Shown here in pieces: positions 32,045 through 41,565 of a stretch of DNA of 64,000 bases (positions within the stretch are counted from its first letter, which is position 1; every line of letters starts with the position of its first letter). The notes beneath the pieces were generated by a model. The model did no database searches. It saw nothing but the letters and a program-made list of their open reading frames with translations, and was not told the origin of the DNA. Source of the stretch: Mucilaginibacter sp. dw_454 (GTDB lineage Bacteria > Bacteroidota > Bacteroidia > Sphingobacteriales > Sphingobacteriaceae); contig NZ_JAAVVB010000003.1 in assembly GCF_018449775.1 (NCBI RefSeq), positions 372,001-436,000 on the forward strand. The letters are read 5' to 3'. A program made the translations under genes and the position numbers.

Positions 32045-33679
32045 TTAAGCGTTGGCCTTTGTCGTCTCTTTTCTTTTAAACCGGATCTTAGTTCCTAAAA
32101 ATAAAATACCCAGTATCGCAAAAAAGCTACCTATTTTAGGTATATAGTCGCCGTGATTTACGTAGAAGGTGATATCAGAATTTAGGTTGATGTCTTGCTT
32201 CAGCGCTGTTTTTACCCACCATTTACTTTGCTGTACAATATCGCCACGCTCATTGATAAAAGCAGAAATACCTGTGTTAGCCGACTGGCAAACCCAGCGA
32301 CGCGTTTCTATAGCACGCAGTTTGGCATAATCCAGGTGTTGATCTTTACCTGAAGTGTTTTCCCACCAGCCATCATTAGTAATCAGCGCTATAAATTGAG
32401 CACCGTTACGCACAGATTGCGCCACCCATTCACCATAGATAGATTCATAGCAGATAACCGGAGCCGCCCCAATGCCGCTGGCCGAATATAATTCGCTGGG
32501 CTTATCCTGGCCGCCGTAGGCCCCGACAGCACCGCCCAGATGCTCAAATACCGGTTTCAGGAATGATAGCGCATTGCCAAAAGGTAAAGACTCTGCACCC
32601 GGCACCAATTTTGATTTGTGATAGAACTGCACTTCGGCAGAGTTTTCAATATTTACAGCTGTGTTGTAGTGATCCCAAAACTGATTGCTGCCCTGCATCT
32701 GATCGGCAGTTTTAGTTTCGCGGGTGTTATATATCTTGTAAGTTTCGGCGCCGGTAAGCACGTTGCCGTTTTTGTATTTTGATAAGAAACGTTGTACCTG
32801 TGAAAAATAATTGCTGCTGCGGATATGTTCTTCATTAATATAATCAGGAATGGCAGTCTCGGGCCAGATAAAAAACTCGGTATTTACCTGTGCTAGTGAA
32901 TCAGAAAGTTTGGTCAGGATATCGATTTGTTGTGATGTCGGTATATTACCTTCTTTTTCGTAAGGATCAATATTTGGCTGCGCGATAACGATATTGGATG
33001 GATTTACCGCCTCGGTGTAGCTGGTATACCGGTATAAAGAAAGGCCGATAGGTAGCACAATCACTGCAACTAATGCGGCAACCAATTTTAATCTTAATTG
33101 CTTTGTTTGTGCCTCGCGTAAGCCTATATAGATTAAAAATACCAGGATATTGCTTAGCCAGATCCAAATGGTGCCACCGTAAACGCCGGTGTACTCATAC
33201 CATTGTATCCATTGATGTGTAGCGGCAAAACCGTTGCCTAAAGTCATCCATGGGAAGTTCAGGTCCCAGGTTTGGTGCAGGTATTCATAACCTACCCAAA
33301 AGCAAACTAAAGCAAACAATCCCCAGCTGCGATTTCTGACTACACGAACCCGATAATATAACCAACAAGCTGTAGACATGAGTAACGGGCCGAGACAATA
33401 AGGAATAAGTGTAATTGGTATGGCCACTAAGTCGCCTATACTTTTAAGCGCATTATATACCCAGTATATGCTTAGGGTGTTCCAGATAAAGAACCCAACG
33501 AAAGTGATATTAAATATCAGCTTGCCTTTATTTTTTGAGGTAGATTGGATGATGTTCTCTATAGCCAGTAACATGGGCACAAAACCAAAAAACAAAAATA
33601 CGGTGGTGTAGTGCATTGGCGGCCAGGCCAGCCAAAGTAAAAGACCTGAAAATATGGATAGGAGGATGTTTTTCTTCAT
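32045..33679 (-). CDS. lnt: Apolipoprotein N-acyltransferase
   Basis: 544 residues. An N-terminal half with about six to eight membrane helices (from MKKNILLSIFSGLLLWLAWP) precedes a periplasmic nitrilase-type domain with the Glu-Lys-Cys triad: Glu ~270 in FIWPETAIPDY, Lys ~355 in HKSKLVPGAESLPFG and Cys ~409 in PVICYESIYG. A terminal membrane helix follows (IPKIGSFFAILGILFLG). It adds the third acyl chain to the N-terminal cysteine of lipoproteins. The gene is single and full length. Confidence 0.95.
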   Translation of the reverse strand: MKKNILLSIFSGLLLWLAWPPMHYTTVFLFFGFVPMLLAIENIIQSTSKNKGKLIFNITFVGFFIWNTLSIYWVYNALKSIGDLVAIPITLIPYCLGPLLMSTACWLYYRVRVVRNRSWGLFALVCFWVGYEYLHQTWDLNFPWMTLGNGFAATHQWIQWYEYTGVYGGTIWIWLSNILVFLIYIGLREAQTKQLRLKLVAALVAVIVLPIGLSLYRYTSYTEAVNPSNIVIAQPNIDPYEKEGNIPTSQQIDILTKLSDSLAQVNTEFFIWPETAIPDYINEEHIRSSNYFSQVQRFLSKYKNGNVLTGAETYKIYNTRETKTADQMQGSNQFWDHYNTAVNIENSAEVQFYHKSKLVPGAESLPFGNALSFLKPVFEHLGGAVGAYGGQDKPSELYSASGIGAAPVICYESIYGEWVAQSVRNGAQFIALITNDGWWENTSGKDQHLDYAKLRAIETRRWVCQSANTGISAFINERGDIVQQSKWWVKTALKQDINLNSDITFYVNHGDYIPKIGSFFAILGILFLGTKIRFKRKETTKANA

Positions 33680-33715
33680 TTTATATATAATTATAAACGC
33701 TTCTAATTATAAAAC

Positions 33716-33810
33716 CGTCATTGCGAGGAACGAAGCAATCTCTACAACAGACAGTCATTTTGCATTATTGATTAGCGAGTGTAAAGATTGCTTCGTTCCT
33801 CGCAATGACG
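33716..33810. repeat. CGTCATTGCGAGGAACGAAGC palindromic repeat
   Basis: CGTCATTGCGAGGAACGAAG pairs with CTTCGTTCCTCGCAATGACG. The inner CTACAACAGACAGTCA matches the complement of the inner arm at 21258-21388, so the two are the same sub-family in opposite orientation. It fills the lnt-rsmI gap. Confidence 0.9.
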
Positions 33811-33816
33811 TGTAGT

Positions 33817-34488
33817 TTATTTACCCGCTACGCAGATCACAAACTCGCCTTTAACCGGGTGTGTTTCATAGTAGGTTTTTATCTCGGTCACTGTACCACG
33901 TACGGTTTCCTCGAACATTTTGGTTAGCTCGCGCGATACGGACAGCTGTCTGTCAGCGCCAAAATAAGTGATCATCTCGTCCAGCGTTTTTAATAAACGA
34001 TGTGGCGATTCGTACAAAATAATAGTACGCTCTTCATCAGCCAAAAACTTATAACGGGTTTGACGTCCTTTTTTAAGCGGCAAAAATCCCTCAAAACAAA
34101 ACTTATCAGTTGGGAAGCCTGAATTTACCAATGCCGGTACAAAAGCAGTAGCGCCCGGCAGGCACTCCACCGCGATATCAAATTTTAATGCCTCGCGCAC
34201 CAGGTAAAAGCCCGGATCAGAAATAGCCGGTGTGCCGGCATCTGATATGAGCGCAATGTTTTTTCCTTCCAGCAAAAACTTAACGATTTCGTTGGATGAC
34301 TGATGCTCGTTATGCTGATGATGCGCGAATACCTTTTTCTGTATATCGAAATGTTTTAGCAGCGGCGCCGAGGTGCGGGTATCTTCGGCCAATATCAGGT
34401 CGGCCTCTTTTAAAACGCGTATGGCCCTGAAGGTCATATCTTCAAGATTGCCTATTGGTGTGGGTACTAAGTATAGTTTGCCGGTCAT
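33817..34488 (-). CDS. rsmI: 16S rRNA (cytidine(1402)-2'-O)-methyltransferase
   Basis: 223 residues of the tetrapyrrole-methylase fold. Diagnostic N-terminus KLYLVPTPIGNLEDMTFRAI, AEDTRTSAPLLKHF (~36-49), SAM-site SDAGTPAISDPG (~83-94) and LPGATAFVPALVNSG. It methylates C1402 in the ribosomal P site. It is slightly shorter than the E. coli enzyme because the extra C-terminal domain is missing, as in many Bacteroidota. The upstream region up to serS carries an inverted repeat. Confidence 0.95.
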   Translation of the reverse strand: MTGKLYLVPTPIGNLEDMTFRAIRVLKEADLILAEDTRTSAPLLKHFDIQKKVFAHHQHNEHQSSNEIVKFLLEGKNIALISDAGTPAISDPGFYLVREALKFDIAVECLPGATAFVPALVNSGFPTDKFCFEGFLPLKKGRQTRYKFLADEERTIILYESPHRLLKTLDEMITYFGADRQLSVSRELTKMFEETVRGTVTEIKTYYETHPVKGEFVICVAGK

Positions 34489-34500
34489 TTACAATTGTTC

Positions 34501-34583
34501 GTCCATGGTCGATAGTCGATAGACCATAGTGTTATTGGTATCACTGAAAATCCATGGACCATCGACTATGGGCCATCGACTAT
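34501..34583. repeat. Inverted repeat of ATGGTCGATAGTCGATAG units
   Basis: CATGGTCGATAGTCGATAGAC on the left and CCATGGACCATCGACTATGG plus CCATCGACTAT on the right form a weak hairpin. It is non-coding, located between divergent rsmI and serS, just upstream of the serS -7 element. Confidence 0.65.
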
Positions 34584-34597
34584 AACTAAACAAATTA

Positions 34598-34605
34598 TAT
34601 CTTTG
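34598..34605 (+). promoter_or_regulatory. -7 element (TATCTTTG) for serS
   Basis: TATCTTTG matches TAnnTTTG and lies 16 bases before the serS ATG, predicting a leader of about ten bases. No convincing -33 box is seen. Confidence 0.45.
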
Positions 34606-34621
34606 TCGAAAAATAAGAATA

Positions 34622-35893
34622 ATGCTGCAAGTTAGTTATATCCGCGAAAACAGGGAACAGGTTTTAGACCGTTTAGCTGTAAAAAATTTTAAACAACCGG
34701 AGCTGGTTGACGAAATCCTGCAATTGGATGATAGCCGTCGTCAAACCCAGGTAAAATTGGATAATACATCTGCAGAAGCAAACTCCGCCGCCAAACAAAT
34801 AGGCGAGCTGATGCGCACGGGTAAAAAGGACGAAGCCGAAGCCATTAAGAGTAAGACCGGTGTTTGGAAAGAGGATATCAAAAAATACAACGAAGAACTG
34901 GCCGCCATTGAGGCCGATCTATACCAAAAACTGGTATTGCTGCCTAACCTGCCGCACGCTTCTGTACCCAAGGGTATAACTCCAGAGGAAAACGAAGTGG
35001 TGTTGGAAAACGGCGCGATCCCTGAATTGCCTGCCGGTGCCTTACCGCATTGGGAGCTGGCTGCCAAATACAAACTGATTGACTTTGAACTGGGCGTTAA
35101 AATTACCGGTGCGGGTTTCCCGGTTTATACGGGTAAAGGCGCCAAGCTACAACGTGCGCTCATTAATTTTTTTATTGACGAAGCCGAGAAAGCGGGTTAT
35201 AACGAAGTAAGCGTACCATTGATGGTGAACGAGGCCTCTGGCTTTGGCACAGGCCAACTGCCCGACAAAGAGGGCCAGATGTATTTTGTTAACGAAGATA
35301 ATCTATACCTGATCCCGACGGCCGAAGTACCGATTACCAACCTATACCGCGATGTGATTTTAAAAGCCGACGAGCTGCCGGTAAAAAACTGCGGACATAC
35401 ACCATGCTTTCGCCGTGAGGCGGGTTCTTATGGTGCACACGTGCGTGGTTTGAACCGTTTACACCAGTTTGATAAGGTGGAAATTGTACAGGTAGTTAAT
35501 CCCGAAACATCTTATGATGTAATAGAGCAAATGAGCAGCCATGTGCAGGGTTTGTTGCAGAAACTGGGCTTGCCGTATCGCGTGTTACGCCTTTGTGGCG
35601 GCGATATGAGTTTTACCGCAGCGCTTACTTATGATATGGAAACCTGGAGTGCAGCACAGCAGCGTTGGTTAGAGGTATCGTCAGTATCAAACTTTGAAAC
35701 CTATCAGAGTAACCGCCTGAAGTTGCGTTTCCGTAACGCCGAGGGTAAAACCCAGTTGGCCCATACATTGAATGGAAGTGCTTTGGCGTTACCACGTATT
35801 GTGGCCACGCTATTAGAGAATAATCAGACAGAGAGAGGCATTAAAATACCCGAAGTATTGGTGCCTTACACCCGTTTTGAGTGGATAGATTAA
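34622..35893 (+). CDS. serS: Serine--tRNA ligase
   Basis: Class II synthetase, 423 residues. The N-terminal coiled-coil arm (~30-100) recognises the long variable arm of tRNA-Ser. Motif 2 is GHTPCFRREAGSYG (~260-273), and motif 3 is near QLAHTLNGSALALPRIVATLLENNQ (~380-402). Length and domain order are normal. It abuts the stop of the convergent pseudo-receiver gene. Relevant to the window: SerRS is the enzyme that would be tested for charging the class II tRNA-like RNAs at 4050-4323. Confidence 0.97.
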   Translation: MLQVSYIRENREQVLDRLAVKNFKQPELVDEILQLDDSRRQTQVKLDNTSAEANSAAKQIGELMRTGKKDEAEAIKSKTGVWKEDIKKYNEELAAIEADLYQKLVLLPNLPHASVPKGITPEENEVVLENGAIPELPAGALPHWELAAKYKLIDFELGVKITGAGFPVYTGKGAKLQRALINFFIDEAEKAGYNEVSVPLMVNEASGFGTGQLPDKEGQMYFVNEDNLYLIPTAEVPITNLYRDVILKADELPVKNCGHTPCFRREAGSYGAHVRGLNRLHQFDKVEIVQVVNPETSYDVIEQMSSHVQGLLQKLGLPYRVLRLCGGDMSFTAALTYDMETWSAAQQRWLEVSSVSNFETYQSNRLKLRFRNAEGKTQLAHTLNGSALALPRIVATLLENNQTERGIKIPEVLVPYTRFEWID

Positions 35894-36313
35894 TTAAGCT
35901 ACGTCGATTAATTTAGTGCCGGCTACGTCAAATACATAGCTTAACAATTTGCTGGTTACGCTTGCTTTCGGCTTTTTAGCGGTATCTGCATAAATAAATT
36001 GTTGTACGCCTAAAACAGCCAGCAGGCCGTCGACTTTAGTATGCGGGCGTGATTTATGGCAATAGATCTTGAGCTTGCTATAAAAAGGATTAACGGTTAA
36101 GCGTCGTAGGATCTTTTCGGTTTCAAGACCCAGAAAGTCATGATCTAACACAATAGCATAAGGCTGAAGCTCATGTATCGATGGGAAAATGCGGCTAACA
36201 TCAGTAACCTTAACCACATTTTTTGTGGCAGGCAAACTTAAATTTGCAGTGGCATCGGTGACTACAAGTAACGGCTTGGGTCTGTTTTGCATCGCTAAAT
36301 TAATTGTGGACAT
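35894..36313 (-). CDS. Receiver-like protein, degenerate
   Basis: 139 residues. The pattern LLVVTDATANLS, YAIVLDHDFLGLETEKILRRL and KLKIYCHKSR resembles the strands and phosphoacceptor loop of a response-regulator receiver (Asp in VLDHDF), but the usual Lys-Pro after the fifth strand is absent, so phosphorylation is doubtful. A start at MSTINL is used; MQNRPKP is an alternative seven codons later. There is no DNA-binding domain. The stop codon directly abuts the serS stop (convergent). Function unknown. Confidence 0.65.
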   Translation of the reverse strand: MSTINLAMQNRPKPLLVVTDATANLSLPATKNVVKVTDVSRIFPSIHELQPYAIVLDHDFLGLETEKILRRLTVNPFYSKLKIYCHKSRPHTKVDGLLAVLGVQQFIYADTAKKPKASVTSKLLSYVFDVAGTKLIDVA

Positions 36314-36407
36314 TGCTTTATACGAAAGTTAGAAATAAAAGTTACGTTTTGTTTAGTTCATTGATGTTCATTATGCGGGTGTCTTAAATAATTTATATTT
36401 TGCGCTT

Positions 36408-36743
36408 ATGGAAACCATTAACTGGAGCGATTTTGAAAAGGTAGAATTGCGCATAGGAACTATATTAGAAGCGTCAGATTTCCCCGAAGCGCGCAAGCCC
36501 GCTTATAAAGTTAGGGTTGATTTTGGCGAGTTTGGTATTAAATGGTCAAGCGCGCAGATTACTAAACATTATACCAAAGAAGAGTTGGTAGGCAGGCAGA
36601 TCATTGGCGTGGTTAATTTCCCAAAGAAACAAATAGCTAACTTTATGTCTGAGTTTTTGGTTACCGGCTTTGCCGATGAAAACGGCGATATTGTATTGAG
36701 TAGCATCGATAAAAAAGTGCCTAACGGCAGTAAGCTGGTATGA
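36408..36743 (+). CDS. CsaA-like tRNA-binding protein
   Basis: A 111-residue OB-fold protein of the tRNA_bind family: [17 protein letters not shown] at the N-terminus, [12 protein letters not shown] in the middle, and [18 protein letters not shown], the ligand pocket typical of CsaA. CsaA binds tRNA and has been described as an export chaperone in Bacillus. The stop overlaps the next gene by four bases. An upstream TATATTTTG eight to fourteen bases from ATG may be the promoter. Confidence 0.88.
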   Translation: METINWSDFEKVELRIGTILEASDFPEARKPAYKVRVDFGEFGIKWSSAQITKHYTKEELVGRQIIGVVNFPKKQIANFMSEFLVTGFADENGDIVLSSIDKKVPNGSKLV

Positions 36744-37123
36744 TCAAAACAGACTATATTTTTGGTCCACAATTGTTAGGGATAATATTCTTCCTGATTG
36801 GGTTGATTATGTACAAGTTTCCGCCTAAAAAGATTAATAAATGGTATGGTTACCGAACTGATTCATCCATGAAAAATCAACAAACCTGGGATGAGGCAAA
36901 CCGGTACTCTGCCCTGCTGATGGCAAAGACGGGTTTGATTGTGATTGTTATAGGCATAGCCATCACTACAATAGTTAATTGCTTGATTAGTAGCGAGCAA
37001 ATGCGCACAGGTTTATTACTTGGACTGCATATATTTTCGGGGTTAGTACCGGTAGTAATTGTGCTGACAAAAACAGAAAGCCATCTGGATAATACCTTTA
37101 ATAAAAACAATGAGATACATTAA
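36740..37123 (+). CDS. SdpI-family membrane protein
   Basis: 127 residues with three membrane segments ([54 protein letters not shown]). The conserved [23 protein letters not shown] is the signature of SdpI/YhfL proteins (originally an immunity protein against the SdpC toxin). It is in a three-gene operon, overlapping both neighbours (4 bases with the CsaA-like gene and 14 with tadA). Whether it confers immunity here is unknown. Confidence 0.85.
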   Translation: MIKTDYIFGPQLLGIIFFLIGLIMYKFPPKKINKWYGYRTDSSMKNQQTWDEANRYSALLMAKTGLIVIVIGIAITTIVNCLISSEQMRTGLLLGLHIFSGLVPVVIVLTKTESHLDNTFNKNNEIH

Positions 37124-37577
37124 TTTCGGTGATGAGCCTGCTTTATCGCCTGACGAGTTTTTTATGGACCAGGCGCTGCACGAAGCAAAACTAGCTTATG
37201 CCGAGGATGAGATACCCATTGGCGCCGTAGTAGTATGCCAGGATAAGATCATTGGCCGCGGGCATAACTTAACCGAACGGCTCACCGATGTATCTGCACA
37301 CGCCGAAATGCAGGCGCTTACCGCCGCAGCTAACTTTTTGGGCGGCAAATATTTAAAAGACTGCACCCTTTATGTAACGATGGAACCATGCGTAATGTGC
37401 GCCGGAGCATCCTATTGGTTCCAGATAGGTAAAATTGTTTTTGGCGCTTATGATACCCGCCTGGGCTTTGGCCGGTTGAATCAAAAGATCACGCATCCTA
37501 AAACTATCGTCACTGGTGGCATCCGCGAAAATGAGTGCGCCGAGCTGGTGCGGACTTTCTTTAAAAGCAAACGATAA
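37110..37577 (+). CDS. tadA: tRNA-specific adenosine deaminase TadA
   Basis: 155 residues. Zinc site: HAEMQAL (~64; His ligand and catalytic Glu) and PCVMCAGA (~94; two Cys ligands). It deaminates A34 to inosine in tRNA-Arg(ACG). A 14-base overlap with the SdpI-like gene suggests coupling. The first 14 residues ([16 protein letters not shown]) are an extension of the family core, and an internal Met (MDQALHEA) could be the true start. A guanine deaminase is less likely. Confidence 0.88.
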   Translation: MRYINFGDEPALSPDEFFMDQALHEAKLAYAEDEIPIGAVVVCQDKIIGRGHNLTERLTDVSAHAEMQALTAAANFLGGKYLKDCTLYVTMEPCVMCAGASYWFQIGKIVFGAYDTRLGFGRLNQKITHPKTIVTGGIRENECAELVRTFFKSKR

Positions 37578-37650
37578 GTTATTTATAGCCGGGTTTAAAA
37601 CGCTTAAAAGCAATAAAAAACAGTTAAAAGCAGTAAAAAACATTTAATCT

Positions 37651-38211
37651 ATGTTCACAGACATTATCAAAGAAGCCACCCTGCAATATCATCAGCAAAC
37701 TGAAAAAATACTGGTTGGTAAAATGAAAAGTATGCGTTCAAAGCAAGATTATGTTGACTTGCTGAACTACTTTTATGGCTACTTCGGTGGTTTAGAAAAT
37801 CATATAGAACGCTACATCAATGCCTCGAACCTGGCCGACTACCTGGATCGCCGCAAAACATCGGCTATTGCTGATGATATTGAAGCTTTAGGTGCAGCCG
37901 TTCCCGATTTAGCAACAGATGAGGAACTGCCTGTAATTGACAACTATTTGAAAGCCTTCGGCGCGCTATATGTTATTGAAGGATCAACGCTGGGCGGTCA
38001 AATCATCAGTAAGATGATCCAACAGCATTTACATATTGAGGATGGCAAGGGCCTTTCGTTTTTTAACAGCTATGGCGACCAAACCGAACCCATGTGGACT
38101 AGTTTTAAAGAGATTTTGAATGATGTAGCGATGACCCCGCAGGATGAACAAATCATCATCGCAGCAGCTAACGAAACGTTTGCTAAATTTAAAGTCTGGT
38201 TGGAGCGATAA
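37651..38211 (+). CDS. Biliverdin-producing heme oxygenase
   Basis: 186 residues. The proximal His ligand is likely His14 in LQYHQQTEK; the distal helix is ALYVIEGSTLGGQIISKMI (~109-127). It opens heme to biliverdin, iron and CO. It is convergent with the bacteriophytochrome gene 100 bases away, the classic bphO/bphP pairing that supplies chromophore. The protein is of bacterial HO length. I assign function by family and context; the regiospecificity of cleavage is not visible. Confidence 0.9.
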   Translation: MFTDIIKEATLQYHQQTEKILVGKMKSMRSKQDYVDLLNYFYGYFGGLENHIERYINASNLADYLDRRKTSAIADDIEALGAAVPDLATDEELPVIDNYLKAFGALYVIEGSTLGGQIISKMIQQHLHIEDGKGLSFFNSYGDQTEPMWTSFKEILNDVAMTPQDEQIIIAAANETFAKFKVWLER

Positions 38212-38220
38212 AGGTATTTT

Positions 38221-38301
38221 TGTCATTGCGAGCGTAGCGTGGCAATCGCTAGGAGAAAAGTTCGCGATTGCCGCGCTCGTTCCTCGCTTACAGCAATGAC
38301 A
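38221..38301. repeat. GTCATTGCGAG palindromic repeat
   Basis: TGTCATTGCGAGCGTAGCGTG pairs, with some mismatches, with CGCGCTCGTTCCTCGC...CAATGACA. The loop AGGAGAAAAG also occurs in the copy at 54911. It lies between the convergent heme oxygenase and phytochrome genes. Confidence 0.85.
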
Positions 38302-38312
38302 AAGGGGATGTG

Positions 38313-40529
38313 CTATTTCTTAAAAGCGACATAGAAAGTTGAGCCTTCGCCCAGCTTACTGTCTACCCATATTTTACCATTGTGCTTCTCAACAATACGC
38401 TTAACAATGGCCAGGCCTACGCCGGTACCTTCTATATCCTGCACGTTGTCCATGCGTTTAAATAACTCAAATACGCGGGGTAATTGCTTAATGTCAATAC
38501 CTACGCCATTGTCTTTAATGGTATAAACTATCTCACTCTCGTTTTCTTTAGCATCAATAGTTATCTCTGGCCCGGCAGACGGCTGGCTATATTTGATGGC
38601 GTTACTCAATAAATTGGCAAACACTTGCGATAGCATGGTTGGGTCGCCTTGCAGTGTCGGGGTAGCTATAATATTTACCTTTAGGTTATCGGCATTATAG
38701 GCCACCTTTAAATCGCGGAGATGGTCGTCAATGATCGTGGCAACATTTACCTCAACAGGGTTAAGCTCTACGCGCCCAATGCGCGAATAGTCTAATACCT
38801 CGTTAATCATCGCATTCATGCGGTCCACTTTTCCGTCAATCTTGCTCAACACATCTTGCGTGCGTTGTTCCAGGTTAGTAGTCTTACTCAACATTTGCGC
38901 GTAACCCTTTATGGTTGAAAGTGGGTTCTTCAGATCGTGAGATATGGTATAGCTAAAGGTGTCAAGCTCTTCGTAAGCTTGTTTTAAACGCTCATTCAAC
39001 ATGCGTATGGCACCGGCTTTTTGGTTAATGGCATAGCTTACTTCGGTACGTAAACGGGCAACAGATTTGATCTCCTCGTCATCCCAAGGCTCTGATTTGC
39101 CTGATACTTCCTGCGCCCAGGCCTCGAAAGATGCGCGCGGCGATATCCTGGTGGAGCCATCTGCGTTAATCTCAACCGGTTTCTCCGGGTTACCAGCCCA
39201 GGTTACTATCTCTAAATTTTCGGGCTTAAACCATATAATATACTCAGACAACTCCGCCGAAAGGGTCAAGATCATCACCCCGCTGGCTACCTTTTTATAA
39301 GCATCGGCCTCAGGATATACATAGGGCAGCTCATTCGTATAATAAAATGGTTCGTCTACGTTTTGTTTCACCCAATTGAGTAATTGTTGTATTTGCTTGT
39401 CGTTTGGGGTATTTCCTGTTTTAGTAACTGTGTTTTCATAAATTAACGCTGCACCACCTGCGTCTGTTGCATGCATAATATTGAGGCCGGGTAGCATTAA
39501 TGCCTCCTCAATACTGTTATGCTTTAGCATGTTTCGGGATAGCAGATCTACGCTGGCATTATATTTATCCTGCAGGTGTTTATTGGCTTCGTCTTGCCTG
39601 AATTCAAGCGCTGATGATAAAATTTGGCCAATCAGCTTTGCCGAGTCGCGGGCTTTGTAATCAATAAATCGCGGCGTATAATTATGACAGGCTATTAAGC
39701 CCCATAACTCTTTTTTATAGATCAATGATATACTAAAACTGGAATCAACCCCCATATTTTTCAAATACTGAATATGGATGGGCGATACCGCACGCAGCTG
39801 CGAATGTGTTAAATCCAAAGGCTCCTCACTAAACCGTTTGGTGGTTATAATTTTAGAGGGCGTGGTATGTACGTTGGCTATCAGCCGGGTTAAATTGTGT
39901 TTATATAGTTCGCGCGCTTGTTTGGGGATATCCGATGCGGGATAGTGCAGCCCCAGCCACGGTTCCAAATCGTGGTTTTTTGATTCGGCAATTACTTCGC
40001 CATGCCCGTCATCGGCAAAGCGGTAAATCATCACCCTATCATAACCAATAATATTTTTTACTTGTACCGCGCTATTTTTTAGCAGGTTGTTCAAATCTTT
40101 ATCTGCCAGCATTTCAGATATTGATCTGCCTATCATCCGCTGCAAGTCGTTTTTTAAATCAGACTCGATGGGTTCAAACTCCAGCAAATAAAGCGGCCCC
40201 GAAAGATTAATAATCAGGAAGAATGGTCTGCCCTGTAAATCTATAGTGAATGGATTGGTTTGATCAAAACTTTTATTACTGCGACCAAAGCTAATGAGCT
40301 GGTTAATAAAGTCTGGCGGTTCATTGGCGCCAATAAGTGGCTCAATGTCATTGATAGGACGGCCTAATAAATCAGACGGCAGGTTATCCAGGTATTCAGC
40401 GATATTCTCGCTGTGAAATCTGATAATATTATTAGCGTCGATAGCGATAAGAAAACCGTGCGACTGTACCTGGCCAGGTATATGGATTGGCTCGGTGTCG
40501 CAATTGGTTAGATCGATGCTTTCAGTCAT
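38313..40529 (-). CDS. Bacteriophytochrome histidine kinase
   Basis: 738 residues: PAS (~10-115), GAF (~135-310), PHY (~325-505), HisKA and ATPase (~515-738). The chromophore Cys is Cys10 in LTNCDTEPIHIPGQVQSHG, the position used by biliverdin-binding phytochromes. The PASDIP motif (~195) and RAVSPIHIQYLKNMGV (~245) are intact. H-box FSYTISHDLKNPLSTIKGY; N and G boxes NAIKYS, DNGVGI and GTGVGLAIV. It should be a red/far-red light sensor. No response regulator is adjacent; its partner is unknown. The heme oxygenase for its chromophore faces it. Confidence 0.95.
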   Translation of the reverse strand: MTESIDLTNCDTEPIHIPGQVQSHGFLIAIDANNIIRFHSENIAEYLDNLPSDLLGRPINDIEPLIGANEPPDFINQLISFGRSNKSFDQTNPFTIDLQGRPFFLIINLSGPLYLLEFEPIESDLKNDLQRMIGRSISEMLADKDLNNLLKNSAVQVKNIIGYDRVMIYRFADDGHGEVIAESKNHDLEPWLGLHYPASDIPKQARELYKHNLTRLIANVHTTPSKIITTKRFSEEPLDLTHSQLRAVSPIHIQYLKNMGVDSSFSISLIYKKELWGLIACHNYTPRFIDYKARDSAKLIGQILSSALEFRQDEANKHLQDKYNASVDLLSRNMLKHNSIEEALMLPGLNIMHATDAGGAALIYENTVTKTGNTPNDKQIQQLLNWVKQNVDEPFYYTNELPYVYPEADAYKKVASGVMILTLSAELSEYIIWFKPENLEIVTWAGNPEKPVEINADGSTRISPRASFEAWAQEVSGKSEPWDDEEIKSVARLRTEVSYAINQKAGAIRMLNERLKQAYEELDTFSYTISHDLKNPLSTIKGYAQMLSKTTNLEQRTQDVLSKIDGKVDRMNAMINEVLDYSRIGRVELNPVEVNVATIIDDHLRDLKVAYNADNLKVNIIATPTLQGDPTMLSQVFANLLSNAIKYSQPSAGPEITIDAKENESEIVYTIKDNGVGIDIKQLPRVFELFKRMDNVQDIEGTGVGLAIVKRIVEKHNGKIWVDSKLGEGSTFYVAFKK

Positions 40530-40761
40530 TTGGCAAGTTGTGTGAGTATTAGGGAATTTTGTTCTAAGTTATAAATTTAATTATAATTTAAAAGTGTTAA
40601 AAATTAAAGTCTACCATAAAACCAGACAAACAACCAAAATCCATTTTAAACCTATAACCAACAGTTATAAGCATTGGTTTGTAAATTTTTCCTTACGGAG
40701 ATTTAATGATGAGATTAAAAAAACATGACATTATTTTACTACAAAAACCGGTGTAGCACAT

Positions 40762-40769
40762 TATATTTG
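40762..40769 (+). promoter_or_regulatory. -7 element (TATATTTG) for the superoxide dismutase
   Basis: TATATTTG fits TAnnTTTG, 34 bases before the ATG at 40804, giving a leader of about 28 bases. The remaining 40530-40760 gap is AT-rich, with no gene or clear repeat. Confidence 0.5.
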
Positions 40770-40803
40770 CTCAACAACAATTTTTAAACTTAAAATAGCA
40801 ATT

Positions 40804-41415
40804 ATGGCATTTACACTACCGGCGTTATCTTATGCTACCGATGCATTAGAACCGCACATTGATAAAGCAACCATGGATATCCATCATGGCAAACACCACC
40901 AGGCTTATGTTACTAACCTAAACAAAGCGTTGGAAGGTAAGCCCGAGGCTGATGGTAACATAGATGACATCATCAAAAATATTTCAAAATTTGCGCCTGC
41001 AGTACGTAACAACGGTGGCGGCCACTATAACCACTCTTTATTCTGGACCTTGCTTTCGCCAAATGGCGGCGGCGAGCCTACAGGCGCTTTGGCCGATGCT
41101 ATTAAAAGCACTTTTGGTTCATTCGATGAATTTAAAACTAAGGTATCAGACGCGGGTGCTACCCGTTTTGGTTCTGGCTGGGCATGGTTAATTGTTACTG
41201 CCGATAAAAAATTAGCGATAACATCAACTCCAAATCAAGACAACCCTTTAATGGATATTGCCGAAGTAAAAGGCACCCCGGTTTTAGGTATTGACGTTTG
41301 GGAGCATGCTTACTATTTAAAATACCAAAACCGCCGCCCTGATTATTTGGCAGCTATCTGGAATGTAATTAACTGGGCACACGTGTCTGAGTTGTATAGT
41401 AAAGCGATAGCGTAA
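40804..41415 (+). CDS. Superoxide dismutase, Fe/Mn family
   Basis: 203 residues. Metal ligands: His27 in [13 protein letters not shown], His ~77 in [11 protein letters not shown], and Asp/His in [19 protein letters not shown] (~160-166). Metal preference is hinted by NQDNPLM, where Gln occupies the second-sphere position typical of Mn enzymes, and by [11 protein letters not shown]. There is no signal peptide, so it is cytosolic. The N-terminal [20 protein letters not shown] is canonical. A terminator follows at 41520. Confidence 0.96.
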   Translation: MAFTLPALSYATDALEPHIDKATMDIHHGKHHQAYVTNLNKALEGKPEADGNIDDIIKNISKFAPAVRNNGGGHYNHSLFWTLLSPNGGGEPTGALADAIKSTFGSFDEFKTKVSDAGATRFGSGWAWLIVTADKKLAITSTPNQDNPLMDIAEVKGTPVLGIDVWEHAYYLKYQNRRPDYLAAIWNVINWAHVSELYSKAIA

Positions 41416-41424
41416 ATAGTATAT

Positions 41425-41510
41425 GTCATGCTGAACTTGTTTCAGCATCCCACCCGCTAAGTAGCCGTTGCTGCTGTTATGATGGGATGCCGAAATAAAT
41501 TCGGCATGAC
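41425..41510. repeat. GTCATGCTGAACTTG palindromic repeat
   Basis: GTCATGCTGAACTTGTTTCA with GCATCCCA pairs with TGGGATGCCGAAATAAATTCGGCATGAC. The same left half occurs at ~2948 and a variant at ~43693. This is a separate family from GTCATTGCGAG. Confidence 0.85.
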
Positions 41511-41519
41511 GAAAAATTT

Positions 41520-41550
41520 AAAAGGCAGCAATCACTTGCTGCCTTTTTTT
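41520..41550 (+). terminator. Terminator after the superoxide dismutase
   Basis: AAAGGCAGCAA pairs with TTGCTGCCTTT around TCAC, followed by a T run. It sits beyond the dispersed palindrome. Confidence 0.85.
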
Positions 41551-41565
41551 GTTATTTTAAGAAGT

